A DNA stretch of 64,000 bases from Halomonas stenophila (GCF_014192275.1 NZ_JACHXR010000001.1:558001-622000), one strand, 5' to 3'; shown: positions 10,484 to 19,689, counted from the stretch's first letter. Notes: generated by a model from the letters alone, not told the origin. Numbers and translations: made by a program.

Positions 10484-11992
10484 ATGGCCTCTTACCTGCT
10501 TGCCATCGACCAGGGCACGACCAGCTCCCGGGCGATCCTCTTCGACCGCGACGGCCACAGCATCGCGGCCGCCCAGCGTGAGTTTCCCCAGCAGTTCCCC
10601 GCCGATGGCTGGGTGGAGCACGATCCCGAGGCGATCTGGGATAGCGTGGTGGCGACCTGCCGCGAGGTGATCGAGCACCCGAGGGTGGGGCTCGAGGCGA
10701 TCGCCGGCATCGGTATCACCAACCAGCGCGAGACCACCCTGCTGTGGGATCGGCAGACCGGCGAGCCCCTCCACAACGCCATCGTCTGGCAGGACCGGCG
10801 CACCGCCGATCGCTGCCAGGCGCTGCGCGAGGCGGGACACACCGATCTCGTCCAGGCGCGCACCGGGCTGCTCATCGATCCCTACTTCTCGGCCACCAAG
10901 CTTGGCTGGCTGCTCGACAACGTCGAGGGTGCCCGTGAGCGGGCGGAGCGCGGCGAGCTGGCCTTCGGCACCGTCGACACCTTCCTGATCTGGCGGCTCA
11001 CCGGCGGTCGGGTGCATGCCACCGATGCCACCAACGCCTCGCGCACGGCGCTGTTCGACATCCATGCGCAGCGCTGGGACCCGGAGTTGCTTGCGTTGTT
11101 CGACATTCCGGCGAGCCTGCTCCCCGAGGTGAAGGATTCCAGTGACGACTTCGGCCAGGTGCGGGCCGACCTGCTGGGCGGAACCCTGCCGATCGCCGGG
11201 GTCGCCGGCGATCAGCAGGCGGCCCTGGTGGGGCAGGCCTGCTTCACGCCGGGCATGGGCAAGAGCACCTACGGCACCGGCTGCTTCATGATCGTCAATA
11301 CCGGGGAGCGGGCCGAGGTCTCCCGCAATCGGCTGCTGACCACCGTGGGCTATCGTCTGAACGGCGTGCCGACCTACGCCATGGAAGGCAGCATCTTCGT
11401 CGCCGGGGCCACCGTCCAGTGGCTGCGGGACGGGCTCAAGCTCTTCGCCGATGCCGCCGAGACCGAGACCCTGGCCAGCGAGACCCGGAGCGGTCACAGC
11501 GTCTACCTGGTGCCGGCCTTCACTGGCCTGGGCGCGCCGCACTGGGATCCCAAGGCCCGGGGCGCCATCCTCGGGCTGACCCGGGACACCGGCATCGCCG
11601 ACATCGTCGCCGCGGGGCTCCAGGCGGTCTGCTACCAGACCCGGGACCTGCAGGTGTGCATGAGCGACGACATGAGCACGCCGCCGGGCACCCTGCGGGT
11701 GGATGGCGGCATGGTCGCCAACAACTGGCTCATGCAGTTCCTGTCGGACATGCTGGGGGTGCAGGTGGACCGTCCGGGGATTCTCGAGACCACCGCCCTG
11801 GGGGCGGCCTACCTGGCCGGCCTGCGCCTGGGCTGGTACCGGGATCTCGACGAGATCGCCGCCCTCTGGCACTGCGAGCGCAGCTTCACCCCGACCATGG
11901 ACGAGGGAGAGCGGGAGCGGCTGTATGCCGGCTGGCTCGAGGCGGTGGATCGGGTCCGCTGCACGCCGGGGCAGGGCACCCCAAGTTCCTGA
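10484..11992 (+). CDS. glpK: Glycerol kinase
   Basis: Phosphorylates glycerol to glycerol-3-phosphate with ATP; FGGY carbohydrate kinase family. 502 residues, the normal length. The phosphate-binding start [20 protein letters not shown], the GITNQRETT segment and the C-terminal [14 protein letters not shown] region are present. The ATG at 10484 gives the canonical start; an upstream in-frame ATG would add 12 unlikely residues over the operator. No glycerol facilitator gene (glpF) is adjacent; uptake may depend on the ABC importer at 33-39 kb. Confidence 0.95.
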   Translation: MASYLLAIDQGTTSSRAILFDRDGHSIAAAQREFPQQFPADGWVEHDPEAIWDSVVATCREVIEHPRVGLEAIAGIGITNQRETTLLWDRQTGEPLHNAIVWQDRRTADRCQALREAGHTDLVQARTGLLIDPYFSATKLGWLLDNVEGARERAERGELAFGTVDTFLIWRLTGGRVHATDATNASRTALFDIHAQRWDPELLALFDIPASLLPEVKDSSDDFGQVRADLLGGTLPIAGVAGDQQAALVGQACFTPGMGKSTYGTGCFMIVNTGERAEVSRNRLLTTVGYRLNGVPTYAMEGSIFVAGATVQWLRDGLKLFADAAETETLASETRSGHSVYLVPAFTGLGAPHWDPKARGAILGLTRDTGIADIVAAGLQAVCYQTRDLQVCMSDDMSTPPGTLRVDGGMVANNWLMQFLSDMLGVQVDRPGILETTALGAAYLAGLRLGWYRDLDEIAALWHCERSFTPTMDEGERERLYAGWLEAVDRVRCTPGQGTPSS

Positions 11993-12033
11993 TCCGGCGC
12001 GACTTGATGGCCTCGTGACGGGAAAAAAGGGGG

Positions 12034-12061
12034 TTGCATTTTCCGCTCGGGCCAGTAGAAT
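12034..12061 (+). promoter_or_regulatory. Sigma70-type promoter of tRNA-Val genes
   Basis: TTGCAT (-35), 16 bases, TAGAAT (-10), with predicted transcription start about 30 bases ahead of the first tRNA. It is the only good promoter between glpK and the tRNA pair. Confidence 0.6.
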
Positions 12062-12098
12062 ACGCAACCGTTGTCACGGCGAATGCCGCCGGGAACGT

Positions 12099-12175
12099 AG
12101 GACCATAGCTCAGTTGGTTAGAGCGCCACGTTGACATCGTGGAGGTCGGCGGTTCAAATCCGCCTGGTCCTACCA
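12099..12175 (+). tRNA. tRNA-Val (GAC)
   Basis: A full 77-base cloverleaf including an encoded CCA end. The acceptor AGGACCA pairs with TGGTCCT, D arm GCTC/GAGC, anticodon stem CCACG/CGTGG with loop TTGACAT (anticodon GAC), T arm GGCGG TTCAAAT CCGCC. It reads valine codon GUC (and GUU by wobble). Confidence 0.97.
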
Positions 12176-12201
12176 ACGCTTTCCAGACGACCTTCAATTG
12201 C

Positions 12202-12278
12202 AGGACCATAGCTCAGTTGGTTAGAGCGCCACGTTGACATCGTGGAGGTCAGCGGTTCAAATCCGCTTGGTCCTACCA
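12202..12278 (+). tRNA. tRNA-Val (GAC), second copy
   Basis: Nearly identical to the preceding tRNA, 26 bases downstream, with CCA encoded. The T stem is AGCGG/CCGCT instead of GGCGG/CCGCC: a G-C pair replaced by A-T on both sides, so folding is kept and the copy is functional. Both probably come from one transcript ending at the terminator just downstream. Confidence 0.97.
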
Positions 12279-12289
12279 GCTTCCCGAAA

Positions 12290-12322
12290 CGCCCCGAGGT
12301 CGTCCAGGCCTCGGGGCGTTTT
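12290..12322 (+). terminator. Rho-independent terminator of the tRNA operon
   Basis: A 10-bp stem CGCCCCGAGG / CCTCGGGGCG with a 9-base loop followed by TTTT lies 11 bases after the second tRNA. Confidence 0.85.
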
Positions 12323-12491
12323 CCGTACACGGCACCGGCAGACGGGTCCGCGAAGCGCTTGGGTAGGCACCCTCTGCCCCTCGATCTTCGCCATGGCTGA
12401 GGCTTGTCATCTCGACATGGATCCCTGGGAATAGGGTACAGGCATGATGTTGAGTGCTGATCTTAGGCGGGATTTTCATGCCGCCCATTGG

Positions 12492-12521
12492 TTGAAAGGG
12501 AATCTAGCCACCGACTAGTCT
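12492..12521 (+). promoter_or_regulatory. Possible promoter of the CBS-domain gene
   Basis: TTGAAA, 18 bases, TAGTCT, about 58 bases before the CBS gene start. The remaining intergenic DNA from 12323 shows no gene or repeat that I can recognise. Confidence 0.4.
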
Positions 12522-12579
12522 GTTCAATGAAGGTGAAAAGAGCCAACTCACTGCCCTTTATGGGGAAGGGAGGTGTGCC

Positions 12580-13002
12580 ATGCTAGTAAAAGAGGTGATG
12601 ACGAGGCGGCCGGACTTCCTGGACGGTACGGCCAGCATCCGCCAGGTCGCGGAACACATGCGCGATCGCAATTCCGGCTTCGAGCCCCTGGTCGATCAGG
12701 ACAAGATCGTCGGCGTCGTGACGGATCGGGACATCGCGTTGCGTGCCGTGGCAGAGGGCCGGGGCGCGGACGATCCTGCCCGGGATATCGCCACCGATCC
12801 TCCGCTGTACACCTACGAGGACGATACGCTGGAAGACGTGCTCTCCAACATGCAGCAACAACGGGTGCAGAGACTGCTGGTGCTCGACAGCGCCGATACA
12901 AAGCGCCTGACAGGCATCCTGACCATCGGTGACATCGCCGATCATTGCCAGGACGATGACCTGGCCCGAGCGCTGGTCGGCTGTACCCGGCATTACGTCT
13001 GA
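12580..13002 (+). CDS. Tandem CBS-domain protein
   Basis: A 140-residue protein composed of two CBS motifs (Bateman module): VKEVMTRRPDFLDGTASIRQ through GVVTDRDIALRAV, and ATDPPLYTYEDDTLEDVL through GILTIGDIADH. Such stand-alone modules bind adenine nucleotides and act as energy or stress sensors for partner proteins. There is a GGGAGG ribosome site. No enzyme is fused, so the partner is unknown. The hydrolase downstream is 129 bases away. Confidence 0.85.
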   Translation: MLVKEVMTRRPDFLDGTASIRQVAEHMRDRNSGFEPLVDQDKIVGVVTDRDIALRAVAEGRGADDPARDIATDPPLYTYEDDTLEDVLSNMQQQRVQRLLVLDSADTKRLTGILTIGDIADHCQDDDLARALVGCTRHYV

Positions 13003-13131
13003 AACTTCCGACCCCGTGGGTGAGGATGCGGGCTCATCTCCCCCACGGCACCAACCCGAGGTCCTGGGCACGTCAGGACAGCCTGGGTTTCGAGAGGCGA
13101 AAGCCTCTGCTTCGATGCTTGGAATTCGACG

Positions 13132-13779
13132 ATGATACCTTCCGAAACGCCGTGTCGGCTGGCACTCGATGATGCGGTCCTTGAAGGACAGCTGCTGAAG
13201 CCCGACGCCGTGACGGGCATCGTCGTCTTCGCCCATGGCAGTGGCAGCAGCCGCTTCAGCGTGCGCAATCGGCAGGTGGCGCGCTATCTGGCCGAGCAGG
13301 GCATGGCGACCCTGCTCTTCGACCTGCTGACCGCCGAGGAGAACGTGATCGACGAGCGCACCCGGGCGCTGCGTTTCGATATCGACCTGATCTCGCGGCG
13401 CCTGATCGGCGCCGTGGACTGGGTGGGGCAGGCGAGCGAGACCCGTGACCTGCGGATCGGGCTCTTCGGTGCCAGTACCGGGGCGGCCGCGGCACTGATC
13501 GCCGCCGCGGAGAGGCCGGAGCGGGTGAGGGCGGTGGTCTCCCGCGGTGGGCGAGTCGACCTGGCCGACGACCAGTTGGCGGCGGTGCGGGCGCCGACGC
13601 TGCTGCTGGTCGGCGAAAACGACCCGACGGTGCTGCGCCTCAACGAGTTGGCGCGCCAGCGGATCCCGGGGCGCTGTGAACTGGTGGTGGTGCCCGGCGC
13701 GACCCATCTCTTCGAGGAGCCGGGCAAGCTGGAAGAGGTGCAGGAGCACGCCGCCCGCTGGCTGCTCGAGCACCTCTGA
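13132..13779 (+). CDS. Alpha/beta hydrolase, dienelactone hydrolase-like
   Basis: A 215-residue alpha/beta hydrolase. VVFAHGSGSSRFS forms the oxyanion region, LRIGLFGASTGAAAAL is the nucleophile elbow (Ser within G-A-S-T-G), LLLVGENDPTV holds the likely Asp, and VPGATHLFEEP the catalytic His. The family includes stand-alone hydrolases often annotated next to phosphoribosyltransferases. The substrate is not predictable. Confidence 0.8.
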   Translation: MIPSETPCRLALDDAVLEGQLLKPDAVTGIVVFAHGSGSSRFSVRNRQVARYLAEQGMATLLFDLLTAEENVIDERTRALRFDIDLISRRLIGAVDWVGQASETRDLRIGLFGASTGAAAALIAAAERPERVRAVVSRGGRVDLADDQLAAVRAPTLLLVGENDPTVLRLNELARQRIPGRCELVVVPGATHLFEEPGKLEEVQEHAARWLLEHL

Positions 13780-13803
13780 TCCCCCTGGGCCGGGGAGGTG
13801 TGT

Positions 13804-14259
13804 TCAGGTCAGGTCGGTGTTGGCGACGAAGGCCCGCACCAGCCGCTCGATCCCGTGCTGGTCGGCCTCAGTGAAGCGGCCCCGGCGGGGGCTGTCGAGA
13901 TCCAGCAGGCCCCACAGGCGGTCGTCGACCACCACCGGCACCACCAGTTCGGCGTTGGACGCGCTGTCGCAGGCAATATGGTCGGCGATGGCGTGGACGT
14001 CATCGATGCGTTGGGTCTCGCGGGTGCGTGCCGCGGCGCCGCAGACGCCCTTGCTGAAGGGGATGGGGTGGCAGGCCGGTTTGCCCTGGAAGGGGCCGAG
14101 GCCCAGCATTCCGGGCTCGCGGTGCAGGTAGAAGCCGACCCAGTTGAGCGCCGGCAGTTCCTGCATCAGAAAGGCGCAGGTCTGGGCGCTGTTGGTCAGC
14201 CAGTCCCGGTCGTCGAGCAGGGCATCGAGCTGGCGCGCGAGCAGGGCGTAGTCGGTCAT
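13804..14259 (-). CDS. msrC: Free methionine-(R)-sulfoxide reductase (GAF domain)
   Basis: A 151-residue single GAF-domain protein reducing free methionine-R-sulfoxide with thioredoxin. The three active-site cysteines are all present, in the contexts ACHPIPFSKG, GVCGAA and HIACDSA, and LNWVGFYL is the GAF core. Start chosen at MTDYALLARQLD with an AGGAAA ribosome site; the longer upstream extension has no similarity. It lies downstream of the methionine importer operon on the same strand, 250 bases from metQ, a sensible functional neighbourhood. Confidence 0.9.
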   Translation of the reverse strand: MTDYALLARQLDALLDDRDWLTNSAQTCAFLMQELPALNWVGFYLHREPGMLGLGPFQGKPACHPIPFSKGVCGAAARTRETQRIDDVHAIADHIACDSASNAELVVPVVVDDRLWGLLDLDSPRRGRFTEADQHGIERLVRAFVANTDLT

Positions 14260-14278
14260 GGAGTTTCCTCTAACGCAA

Positions 14279-14301
14279 GGGGCCGGCATCGAGCCGGCCC
14301 C
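14279..14301. terminator. Hairpin between metQ and msrC
   Basis: A perfect 9-bp stem GGGGCCGGC/GCCGGCCCC with 5-base loop sits just before the msrC ribosome site on the minus strand. The T-run is only two bases, so it may attenuate rather than terminate. The rest of 14302-14509 has another hairpin (GGTTCGT/ACGAACC, 14432-14450) but no gene. Confidence 0.4.
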
Positions 14302-14509
14302 GCAGTCTTTGATGCAGAGGGTAATGCGGATATGCGTCATGAGCGAAGATAGGCTGGTCTCCGCCGGAGCGCAGCTCCCGGAGTGTAGCCTGCTACATGA
14401 GGAGAGCGAGCACCGCCGGCGGCCAGGGTGGCTAGGTTCGTTCCCGACGAACCAACGCACTTCCCACCTCCATGTGGGTCGTCGAGCGCAATAGCATATC
14501 CACTTGCCC

Positions 14510-15304
14510 TCACTCCCAGCCGGGAACCGCAGCCCCCTTGAACAGCTCCTCGGCCTTGGCGGCGACCTCGTCGCGCTGGTAGGCGTCGACCAACTGCTGG
14601 ATGGCCTCGCGATCCTCGTCGCCCGCACGCACCGCGATGATGTTCACGTAGGGCGATTCCGGCCCCTCGCTCACCAGGGCATCGTCCAGGTTCAGGCCGG
14701 CCGGCTGGGCGAAGGTGTTGTTGATGAACGCCATGTCCACGTCGGGCAGGACGCGGGGCAGCTGGGCGGCCTCGATCTCGCGGAAGTCGAAGTCATGCGG
14801 GTTCTCGACGATGTCCAGCGGGGTGGCTTCCAGGTTGTTCGGGTCGTTGAGGGTGATCAGGCCCTCGTTGTGGAGCAGGATCAGCGAACGGCCCTCGTTG
14901 GTCGGGTCGTTGGGCAGGGCGATGGTGGCCCCGTCCGGCAGTGCCTCGAGGCTGTCGTACTTCTCGGAATAGGCGCCGATCGGATAGACGAAGGTGCGAC
15001 CGGCGATGGCGAGGTCGTAGCCGCGGTCCTCGACCATGGACTGCATGTAGGGCTCGTGCTGGTAGGCGTTGGCATCCAGGCTGCCATCGGCCAGGGCGGC
15101 GTTGGGCGTCACGTAGTCGGTGAACTCGACGAGCTCGACCTCCAGGCCATACTCGCGCTCGGCGATGTCGACCGCCACCTGCATGACGTCGGTCTCGGGG
15201 CCGGCCACGGTGCCCACCTTGATGCTGTGCTGGTCGGCATTGGCGTAGCCGGCGGTCAGGGCCAGGGCCGAGGCGGCCACGGTGCCGATCAGGGCGTTGC
15301 GCAT
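14510..15304 (-). CDS. metQ: Methionine ABC importer substrate-binding protein
   Basis: A 264-residue NlpA-family binding protein for D/L-methionine. Signal segment MRNALIGTVAASALALTAGY then IKVGTVAGPETDVMQVAVDIA; DANAYQHEPYMQSM is the family signature and DMAFINNTFA lines the ligand pocket. Unlike many MetQ proteins it lacks a lipobox cysteine: cleavage at ANA-D would give a soluble periplasmic protein. It is last in metN-metI-metQ, controlled by the riboswitch-like leader ahead of metN. Confidence 0.92.
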   Translation of the reverse strand: MRNALIGTVAASALALTAGYANADQHSIKVGTVAGPETDVMQVAVDIAEREYGLEVELVEFTDYVTPNAALADGSLDANAYQHEPYMQSMVEDRGYDLAIAGRTFVYPIGAYSEKYDSLEALPDGATIALPNDPTNEGRSLILLHNEGLITLNDPNNLEATPLDIVENPHDFDFREIEAAQLPRVLPDVDMAFINNTFAQPAGLNLDDALVSEGPESPYVNIIAVRAGDEDREAIQQLVDAYQRDEVAAKAEELFKGAAVPGWE

Positions 15305-15403
15305 GTCATTGTCTCCCTAGCGAGCTGTCGTGATGAATGGGGCGCGATATTAATGAAATAAGCAGTCAATGTGTAATGCTTTATAGTTATCAATTGGGGC
15401 GAA

Positions 15404-16057
15404 TCACTTGTGGTCGCTCTTGCGCACCAGGTAATCCCCCAGGCTCTGGAAGCCCTGCACCAGCACCACCAGGATCACCACGGTGATCAGCATGATGGTG
15501 GGGTTGAAGCGGTTGTAGCCATAGCGGATACCCAGGTCGCCGAGGCCGCCGCCGCCCACCGCGCCGGCCATGGCCGAGTAGCTGACCAGCGTGACGATGG
15601 TCACCGTCAGGGCGGTGAAGATGCCGCCCCGTGCCTCGGGCAGCAGCACCTTGGCGATGATCTGCCAGGGCGTGGCGCCCATGGACTGCGCCGCTTCGAC
15701 CAGGCCCGGCGGGACCTCGTTCAGGGCGCCCTCGACCAGGCGGGCGATGAAGGGGATCGCGGCAATGGTCAGCGGCACCACGGCGGCATTGGTGCCGATC
15801 GAGGAGCCGACCAGCGCCCGGGTGAAGGGGATGATCGCCACCATCAGGATGATGAAGGGCACCGAGCGACCGATATTGGTGATCACGCCCAGCGCACCGT
15901 TGAGGGCCGGTTGGGCGAGGATCTGCCGGGGGCGGGTGACGTAGAGCATCACCCCCAGCGGGATGCCCAGCAGGGCGGCGATCAGCCCCGAGACTGCCAC
16001 CATGTAGAGGGTGTCGAGGGTGGCCTCGAGGATCAGTTCAATCATCGCGCTGGACAT
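15404..16057 (-). CDS. metI: Methionine ABC importer permease
   Basis: A 217-residue inner-membrane permease with about five transmembrane helices and the EAA loop VEAAQSMGATPWQIIAKVLL that contacts the ATPase. It starts within the last 20 bases of metN, implying coupled translation, and is followed 99 bases later by metQ. Confidence 0.94.
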   Translation of the reverse strand: MSSAMIELILEATLDTLYMVAVSGLIAALLGIPLGVMLYVTRPRQILAQPALNGALGVITNIGRSVPFIILMVAIIPFTRALVGSSIGTNAAVVPLTIAAIPFIARLVEGALNEVPPGLVEAAQSMGATPWQIIAKVLLPEARGGIFTALTVTIVTLVSYSAMAGAVGGGGLGDLGIRYGYNRFNPTIMLITVVILVVLVQGFQSLGDYLVRKSDHK

Positions 16058-17096
16058 GGCCGAGCACCTCCACCTGCAGGTCGTGGGTTTCCAGATAGCT
16101 CAGGGCGCGGCGGGTATCCGCCGCGTCGCCCATCAGTTCGGCGATCATCAGCCCCAGGGTGCGGTCCTGGATGGACTCCACCTTGGCCTGGAGGATGCTG
16201 ACGTCGACGCCGCACTCCCGGGCCAGCCGCGAGATCAGCGGCGTGGAGACGGCATCGCCGGAAAAGGCCAGGCGCACCACCGGGTGGCTGTGCGGGCCGG
16301 GGTCGGCCTCGAGGCGCTCGATCAGCGCCCGGGGCGGCTCGAGCTCGAGGAAGTCGTTGAGGAAGTCACGCCCCAGCCGGGTGCGCGGGGCGGTGAAGAA
16401 GTCGCCGACCTCGGCCTCCTCGACCAGCTCGCCGCCGGAGATCAGGCTGACCCGATGGCAGATCGACTTGACCACCTCCATCTCGTGGGTGATCAGCAGG
16501 ATCGTCAGGCCGAGCTGCTGGTTGATGTCGCGCAGCAGCTCCAGGATCGAGCCGGTGGTGTGCGGGTCCAGTGCCGAAGTGGCCTCGTCGCACAGCAGCA
16601 CCCGCGGCCGGCTGGCCAATGCCCGGGCGATGGCCACCCGCTGCTTCTGGCCGCCGGACAGCTGGGCCGGGTACTGGCGCGCCTTGTCGGCCAGCCCGAC
16701 CAGTTCCAGCAGCGGGGTGACCCGCTCGGCGATCTCGGCCTTCTTCATGCCCATCAGCTCCAGGGGCAGGGCGACGTTGGCAAAGACGCTGCGCGAGGTC
16801 AGCAGGTTGAAGTGCTGGAAGATCATGCCGATGCGATGGCGCGCCTGGTTGAGGGCGTCGCCGCTTAGGCCGGTGAGTTCCTGGCCATCCACCGTCACGC
16901 TGCCGGTGGTGGGGCGCTCGAGCAGGTTGACGCAGCGGATCAGGGTCGACTTGCCGGCTCCGGACAGGCCGATCACGCCATGGATCTGGCCCTTGGGCAC
17001 ATGCAGGTCGACCGCCTTCAGTGCCTCGACGCCACCGGGGCCGGCGCCTTTGCCCTTGCTGAAATAGGTCTTGGAAACGTTTTGCAGTCGAATCAT
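16038..17096 (-). CDS. metN: Methionine ABC importer ATP-binding protein
   Basis: A 352-residue ABC ATPase energising methionine uptake. Walker A GLSGAGKST, Q-loop, signature LSGGQKQR, Walker B VLLCDEATSALD and His-switch ITHEM are present. The C-terminal ~100 residues form the NIL/C2 regulatory domain (SHSHPVVRLAFSGDAV region onwards) that binds methionine for trans-inhibition. The start MIRLQNVSKTYF was taken; upstream in-frame codons lie in the structured leader. It is the first gene of metNIQ. Confidence 0.95.
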   Translation of the reverse strand: MIRLQNVSKTYFSKGKGAGPGGVEALKAVDLHVPKGQIHGVIGLSGAGKSTLIRCVNLLERPTTGSVTVDGQELTGLSGDALNQARHRIGMIFQHFNLLTSRSVFANVALPLELMGMKKAEIAERVTPLLELVGLADKARQYPAQLSGGQKQRVAIARALASRPRVLLCDEATSALDPHTTGSILELLRDINQQLGLTILLITHEMEVVKSICHRVSLISGGELVEEAEVGDFFTAPRTRLGRDFLNDFLELEPPRALIERLEADPGPHSHPVVRLAFSGDAVSTPLISRLARECGVDVSILQAKVESIQDRTLGLMIAELMGDAADTRRALSYLETHDLQVEVLGHVQRDD

Positions 17097-17147
17097 CTGG
17101 GCCACCGAGGTAGCGCCGGGGCCGGCGCGGGCGAGCAGCGAGCGGGC

Positions 17148-17175
17148 AAAAAAAAGGCCACCCTGACGGGTGGCC
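17148..17175 (-). terminator. Intrinsic terminator in the metN leader
   Basis: On the minus strand GGCCACCC-GTCA-GGGTGGCC is followed by eight T's. It lies after the promoter and the SAM-II-like aptamer but 52 bases before the metN start, so it must act as a regulated attenuator. The CACCC of its 5' arm is complementary to the GGGTG at the 3' end of the aptamer. Confidence 0.9.
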
Positions 17176-17189
17176 ATCAACGCTGGACA

Positions 17190-17270
17190 CACCCTTTTAG
17201 CTGCACTTCCCGTCGCGAGACACGGGGCCTCGCGACGTCGGCGCCCGCAATCCGGGTACAAATCGGCGCC
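17190..17270 (-). ncRNA. SAM-II-like riboswitch aptamer upstream of metNIQ
   Basis: Minus-strand leader with the SAM-II layout: P1 stem GGCGCC/GGCGCC enclosing GATTTGTACCCGGATTGCG, then a distal AAGTGCAGCTAAAAGGGTG whose GGGT can pair back with ACCC of the P1 loop as a pseudoknot. The conserved GATTT, ATTGC and GCTAAAA stretches match what I remember of the metX SAM-II aptamer. A perfect 9-bp hairpin CGTCGCGAG/CTCGCGACG (17211-17237) is inserted between P1 and the distal strand. Binding of S-adenosylmethionine is inferred. The expected result is shut-off of methionine import when SAM is abundant. Confidence 0.82.
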
Positions 17271-17288
17271 TTCAAAATGTAGCCGACA

Positions 17289-17317
17289 ATCCTAGGTCTC
17301 GAACAAGCGTATGTCAA
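17289..17317 (-). promoter_or_regulatory. Promoter of the metNIQ operon
   Basis: On the minus strand TTGACA, 17 bases, TAGGAT: a near-consensus sigma70 promoter placing the transcript start just ahead of the riboswitch-like aptamer. Confidence 0.8.
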
Positions 17318-17558
17318 ACGCCTTGGGCCATGTTGAGCCTCTATAGGCGATCAACTGGCAAATTCCACTGAAAAATCCTTATCGGCAGCAAGAATCGCTG
17401 GCCTGGGCGCCTGCGTCGCCATCGGCCGTCGGGCCGTCCCGCCCGGCCGGGCCGCGCGGGGTGGCAGGCACCGGCATGGACGCGGCGGCCCGAGCTTCCC
17501 TACACTAACGGCTTTCCCGGCCGCCTTTCCCGGCGGCCCCGCGACGAGAGGAGAGGGC

Positions 17559-18188
17559 ATGTTCACAGGCATCGTGCAGGGCACCGCTGAAGTGGTCGCC
17601 ATCCAGGAAGCGGAGGCGTTCCGCACCCATGTGCTGGCCTTGCCCCCGGCGCTGCGCGAGGGCCTCGAGATCGGCGCCTCGGTGGCCCATAACGGGGTCT
17701 GCCTGACCGTCACCGGCATCGACGGCGAGCGGGTGAGCTTTGACCTGATGCGCGAAACCCTGAGGGTGACCAACCTGGGCGAGCTCGCCGTGGGCGACCG
17801 GGTCAATCTCGAGCGTGCCGCCCGCTTCGGCGACGAGATCGGCGGCCACGCCATGTCCGGCCATATCATCGCCATGGCCGAGCTGGTGGAGCTGGACGAG
17901 GCGCCCAACAACCGGCGCCTGTGGTTCGAGCTGCCCCATGCCCTGGGGCGCTTCCTGTTCGACAAGGGCTACATCGGCGTCGACGGGGCCAGCCTGACCA
18001 TCGGCGAGGCGCGCCAGGCGACGGCCGGTCACGGCCCGCGCTTCTGCGTCGACCTGATTCCCGAGACCCTGGCGCGAACCGTGCTGGTGGATCGGGTGCC
18101 GGGCGATCACGTCAATATCGAGATCGACCCCCAGACCCAGGCCATCGTCGAGACCGTGGAGCGGGTGCTGGCGGCTCGGGGCGTCTGA
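17559..18188 (+). CDS. ribE: Riboflavin synthase, alpha subunit
   Basis: Dismutates two 6,7-dimethyl-8-ribityllumazine molecules to riboflavin. 209 residues with two lumazine-binding repeats: MFTGIVQGTAEV and GASVAHNGVCLTVTGI in the first, GGHAMSGHIIAMAEL and GVDGASLTIGEA in the second. A GAGGAGAG ribosome site precedes ATG. The upstream DNA shows no FMN riboswitch. It stands apart from other rib genes in this window. Confidence 0.94.
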   Translation: MFTGIVQGTAEVVAIQEAEAFRTHVLALPPALREGLEIGASVAHNGVCLTVTGIDGERVSFDLMRETLRVTNLGELAVGDRVNLERAARFGDEIGGHAMSGHIIAMAELVELDEAPNNRRLWFELPHALGRFLFDKGYIGVDGASLTIGEARQATAGHGPRFCVDLIPETLARTVLVDRVPGDHVNIEIDPQTQAIVETVERVLAARGV

Positions 18189-18362
18189 GGCGTTCAGTCT
18201 GCGTTGGCGGCGCGGCTGGCGTTGCCCCAAGAAGTCACTTATATATCAGGGAGCCTCGCCGCACCGGTTGCCCGCTGGCGTCTCGCAACCCGGGACGCCA
18301 TCCGCTACCATGTGCGGCTTTTCTCGCACCCGGACGCGACGTCCCCCCGCAGGACGAATCCC

Positions 18363-19667
18363 ATGCTGAAACGCCTTCTGGATAATCACTTCGCGCTCAC
18401 CGAGCACGGCACCGACATCAAGACCGAGGTCATCGCCGGGATCACCACCTTCCTGACGATGGCCTACATCATCTTCGTCAACCCGAGCATCCTCTCGGAG
18501 TCGGGGATGGACTACGGCGCGGTGTTCGTGGCCACCTGCGTGGCCTCGGCCATCGGCTGCCTGATCATGGGACTGTGGGCCAACTATCCCATCGCCCTGG
18601 CGCCGGGCATGGGCCTCAACGCCTTCTTTACCTATGGCGTGGTACTCGGCATGGGCTACAGCTGGGAGGCGGCGCTCGGCGCGGTCTTCCTCTCCGGCTT
18701 CACCTTCTTCCTGCTCAGCATCTTCCGCGTCCGCGAGTGGATCATCAACGCGATCCCCATGTCGCTGCGCATGGGCATCGCCGCGGGCATCGGCCTGTTC
18801 CTGGCGATGATCGCGCTGCAGAACGCCGGCATCGTGGTGGCCAATCCGGCCACCTACGTGGCGCTCGGCGACCTCTCCGAGCCCTCGGCCCTCTACGCGC
18901 TGCTCGGCTTCTTCGTGATCACGTCCCTGGCCTACCTGCGCATCACCGGCGCGGTGATGATCGGCATCCTCGGCATCACCTTCCTGGCGATGATCCTGGG
19001 CCACAACGAGTTCGCCGGGGTGATGTCCATGCCGCCGTCGATCGCCCCGACCCTCATGCAACTGGACCTGGCCGGCGCCTTCGACATCGCCATGTTCAGC
19101 GTGGTCTTCGCCTTCCTGTTCGTCGACCTGTTCGACACCTCCGGGACCCTGATCGGCGTGGCCCATCGCGGCGGCCTGCTCGACGAGCAGGGCAAGCTGC
19201 CGCGCATCGGCCGGGCCATGATGGCCGACAGTGGCGCCTCCATGGCGGGGGCGGCGCTCGGCACCTCCACCACGACCAGCTACATCGAGTCCACCGCCGG
19301 CATCGTCTCCGGCGGGCGCACCGGCCTGACCGCCGTGGTGGTGGCCGTGCTGTTCTTGATCAGCCTGTTCTTCTCGCCGCTGGCCGCCTCCATCCCCGCC
19401 TTTGCGACGGCCGGCGCCCTGCTCTACGTGGCGGTGCTGATGGCCGGCAGCCTGACCCATGCCGACTGGGACGACGCCACCGAGGCGGCCCCGGTGCTGA
19501 TCGCCGCGCTGGCCATGCCGCTGACCTTTTCCATCGCCGAGGGCATCGCGCTGGGCTTCATCAGCTACGCGGCCATCAAGACCCTGTCCGGCCGCTTTGG
19601 CGACCTGAACCCGGCCGTGGTGGTGCTGGCGCTGATCTTCGCCGGCAAGTTCCTGTTCCTCGACTGA
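18363..19667 (+). CDS. NCS2/AzgA-type purine permease
   Basis: A 434-residue inner-membrane transporter of the AzgA branch of NCS2 (hypoxanthine, guanine or adenine:proton symport). The signature [18 protein letters not shown] near the start, PGMGLNAFF, and [15 protein letters not shown] plus [14 protein letters not shown] in the second half are diagnostic of the branch. The ATG at 18363 begins [19 protein letters not shown]; an upstream extension is non-homologous. Adjacent apt and gpt salvage genes support purine uptake. Confidence 0.88.
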   Translation: MLKRLLDNHFALTEHGTDIKTEVIAGITTFLTMAYIIFVNPSILSESGMDYGAVFVATCVASAIGCLIMGLWANYPIALAPGMGLNAFFTYGVVLGMGYSWEAALGAVFLSGFTFFLLSIFRVREWIINAIPMSLRMGIAAGIGLFLAMIALQNAGIVVANPATYVALGDLSEPSALYALLGFFVITSLAYLRITGAVMIGILGITFLAMILGHNEFAGVMSMPPSIAPTLMQLDLAGAFDIAMFSVVFAFLFVDLFDTSGTLIGVAHRGGLLDEQGKLPRIGRAMMADSGASMAGAALGTSTTTSYIESTAGIVSGGRTGLTAVVVAVLFLISLFFSPLAASIPAFATAGALLYVAVLMAGSLTHADWDDATEAAPVLIAALAMPLTFSIAEGIALGFISYAAIKTLSGRFGDLNPAVVVLALIFAGKFLFLD

Positions 19668-19689
19668 CACTGACCAACCGAGAATCCCG

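Noticed and set aside
10460..12067. A 535-residue reverse frame opposite glpK
   Set aside because: Composition and phase are those of an antisense shadow.
17341..17558. Possible FMN riboswitch before ribE
   Set aside because: The conserved FMN-element segments (AGGGGCAGGG-type and GAAATCC-type) were not found; only GC-rich sequence and a weak TACACT box.
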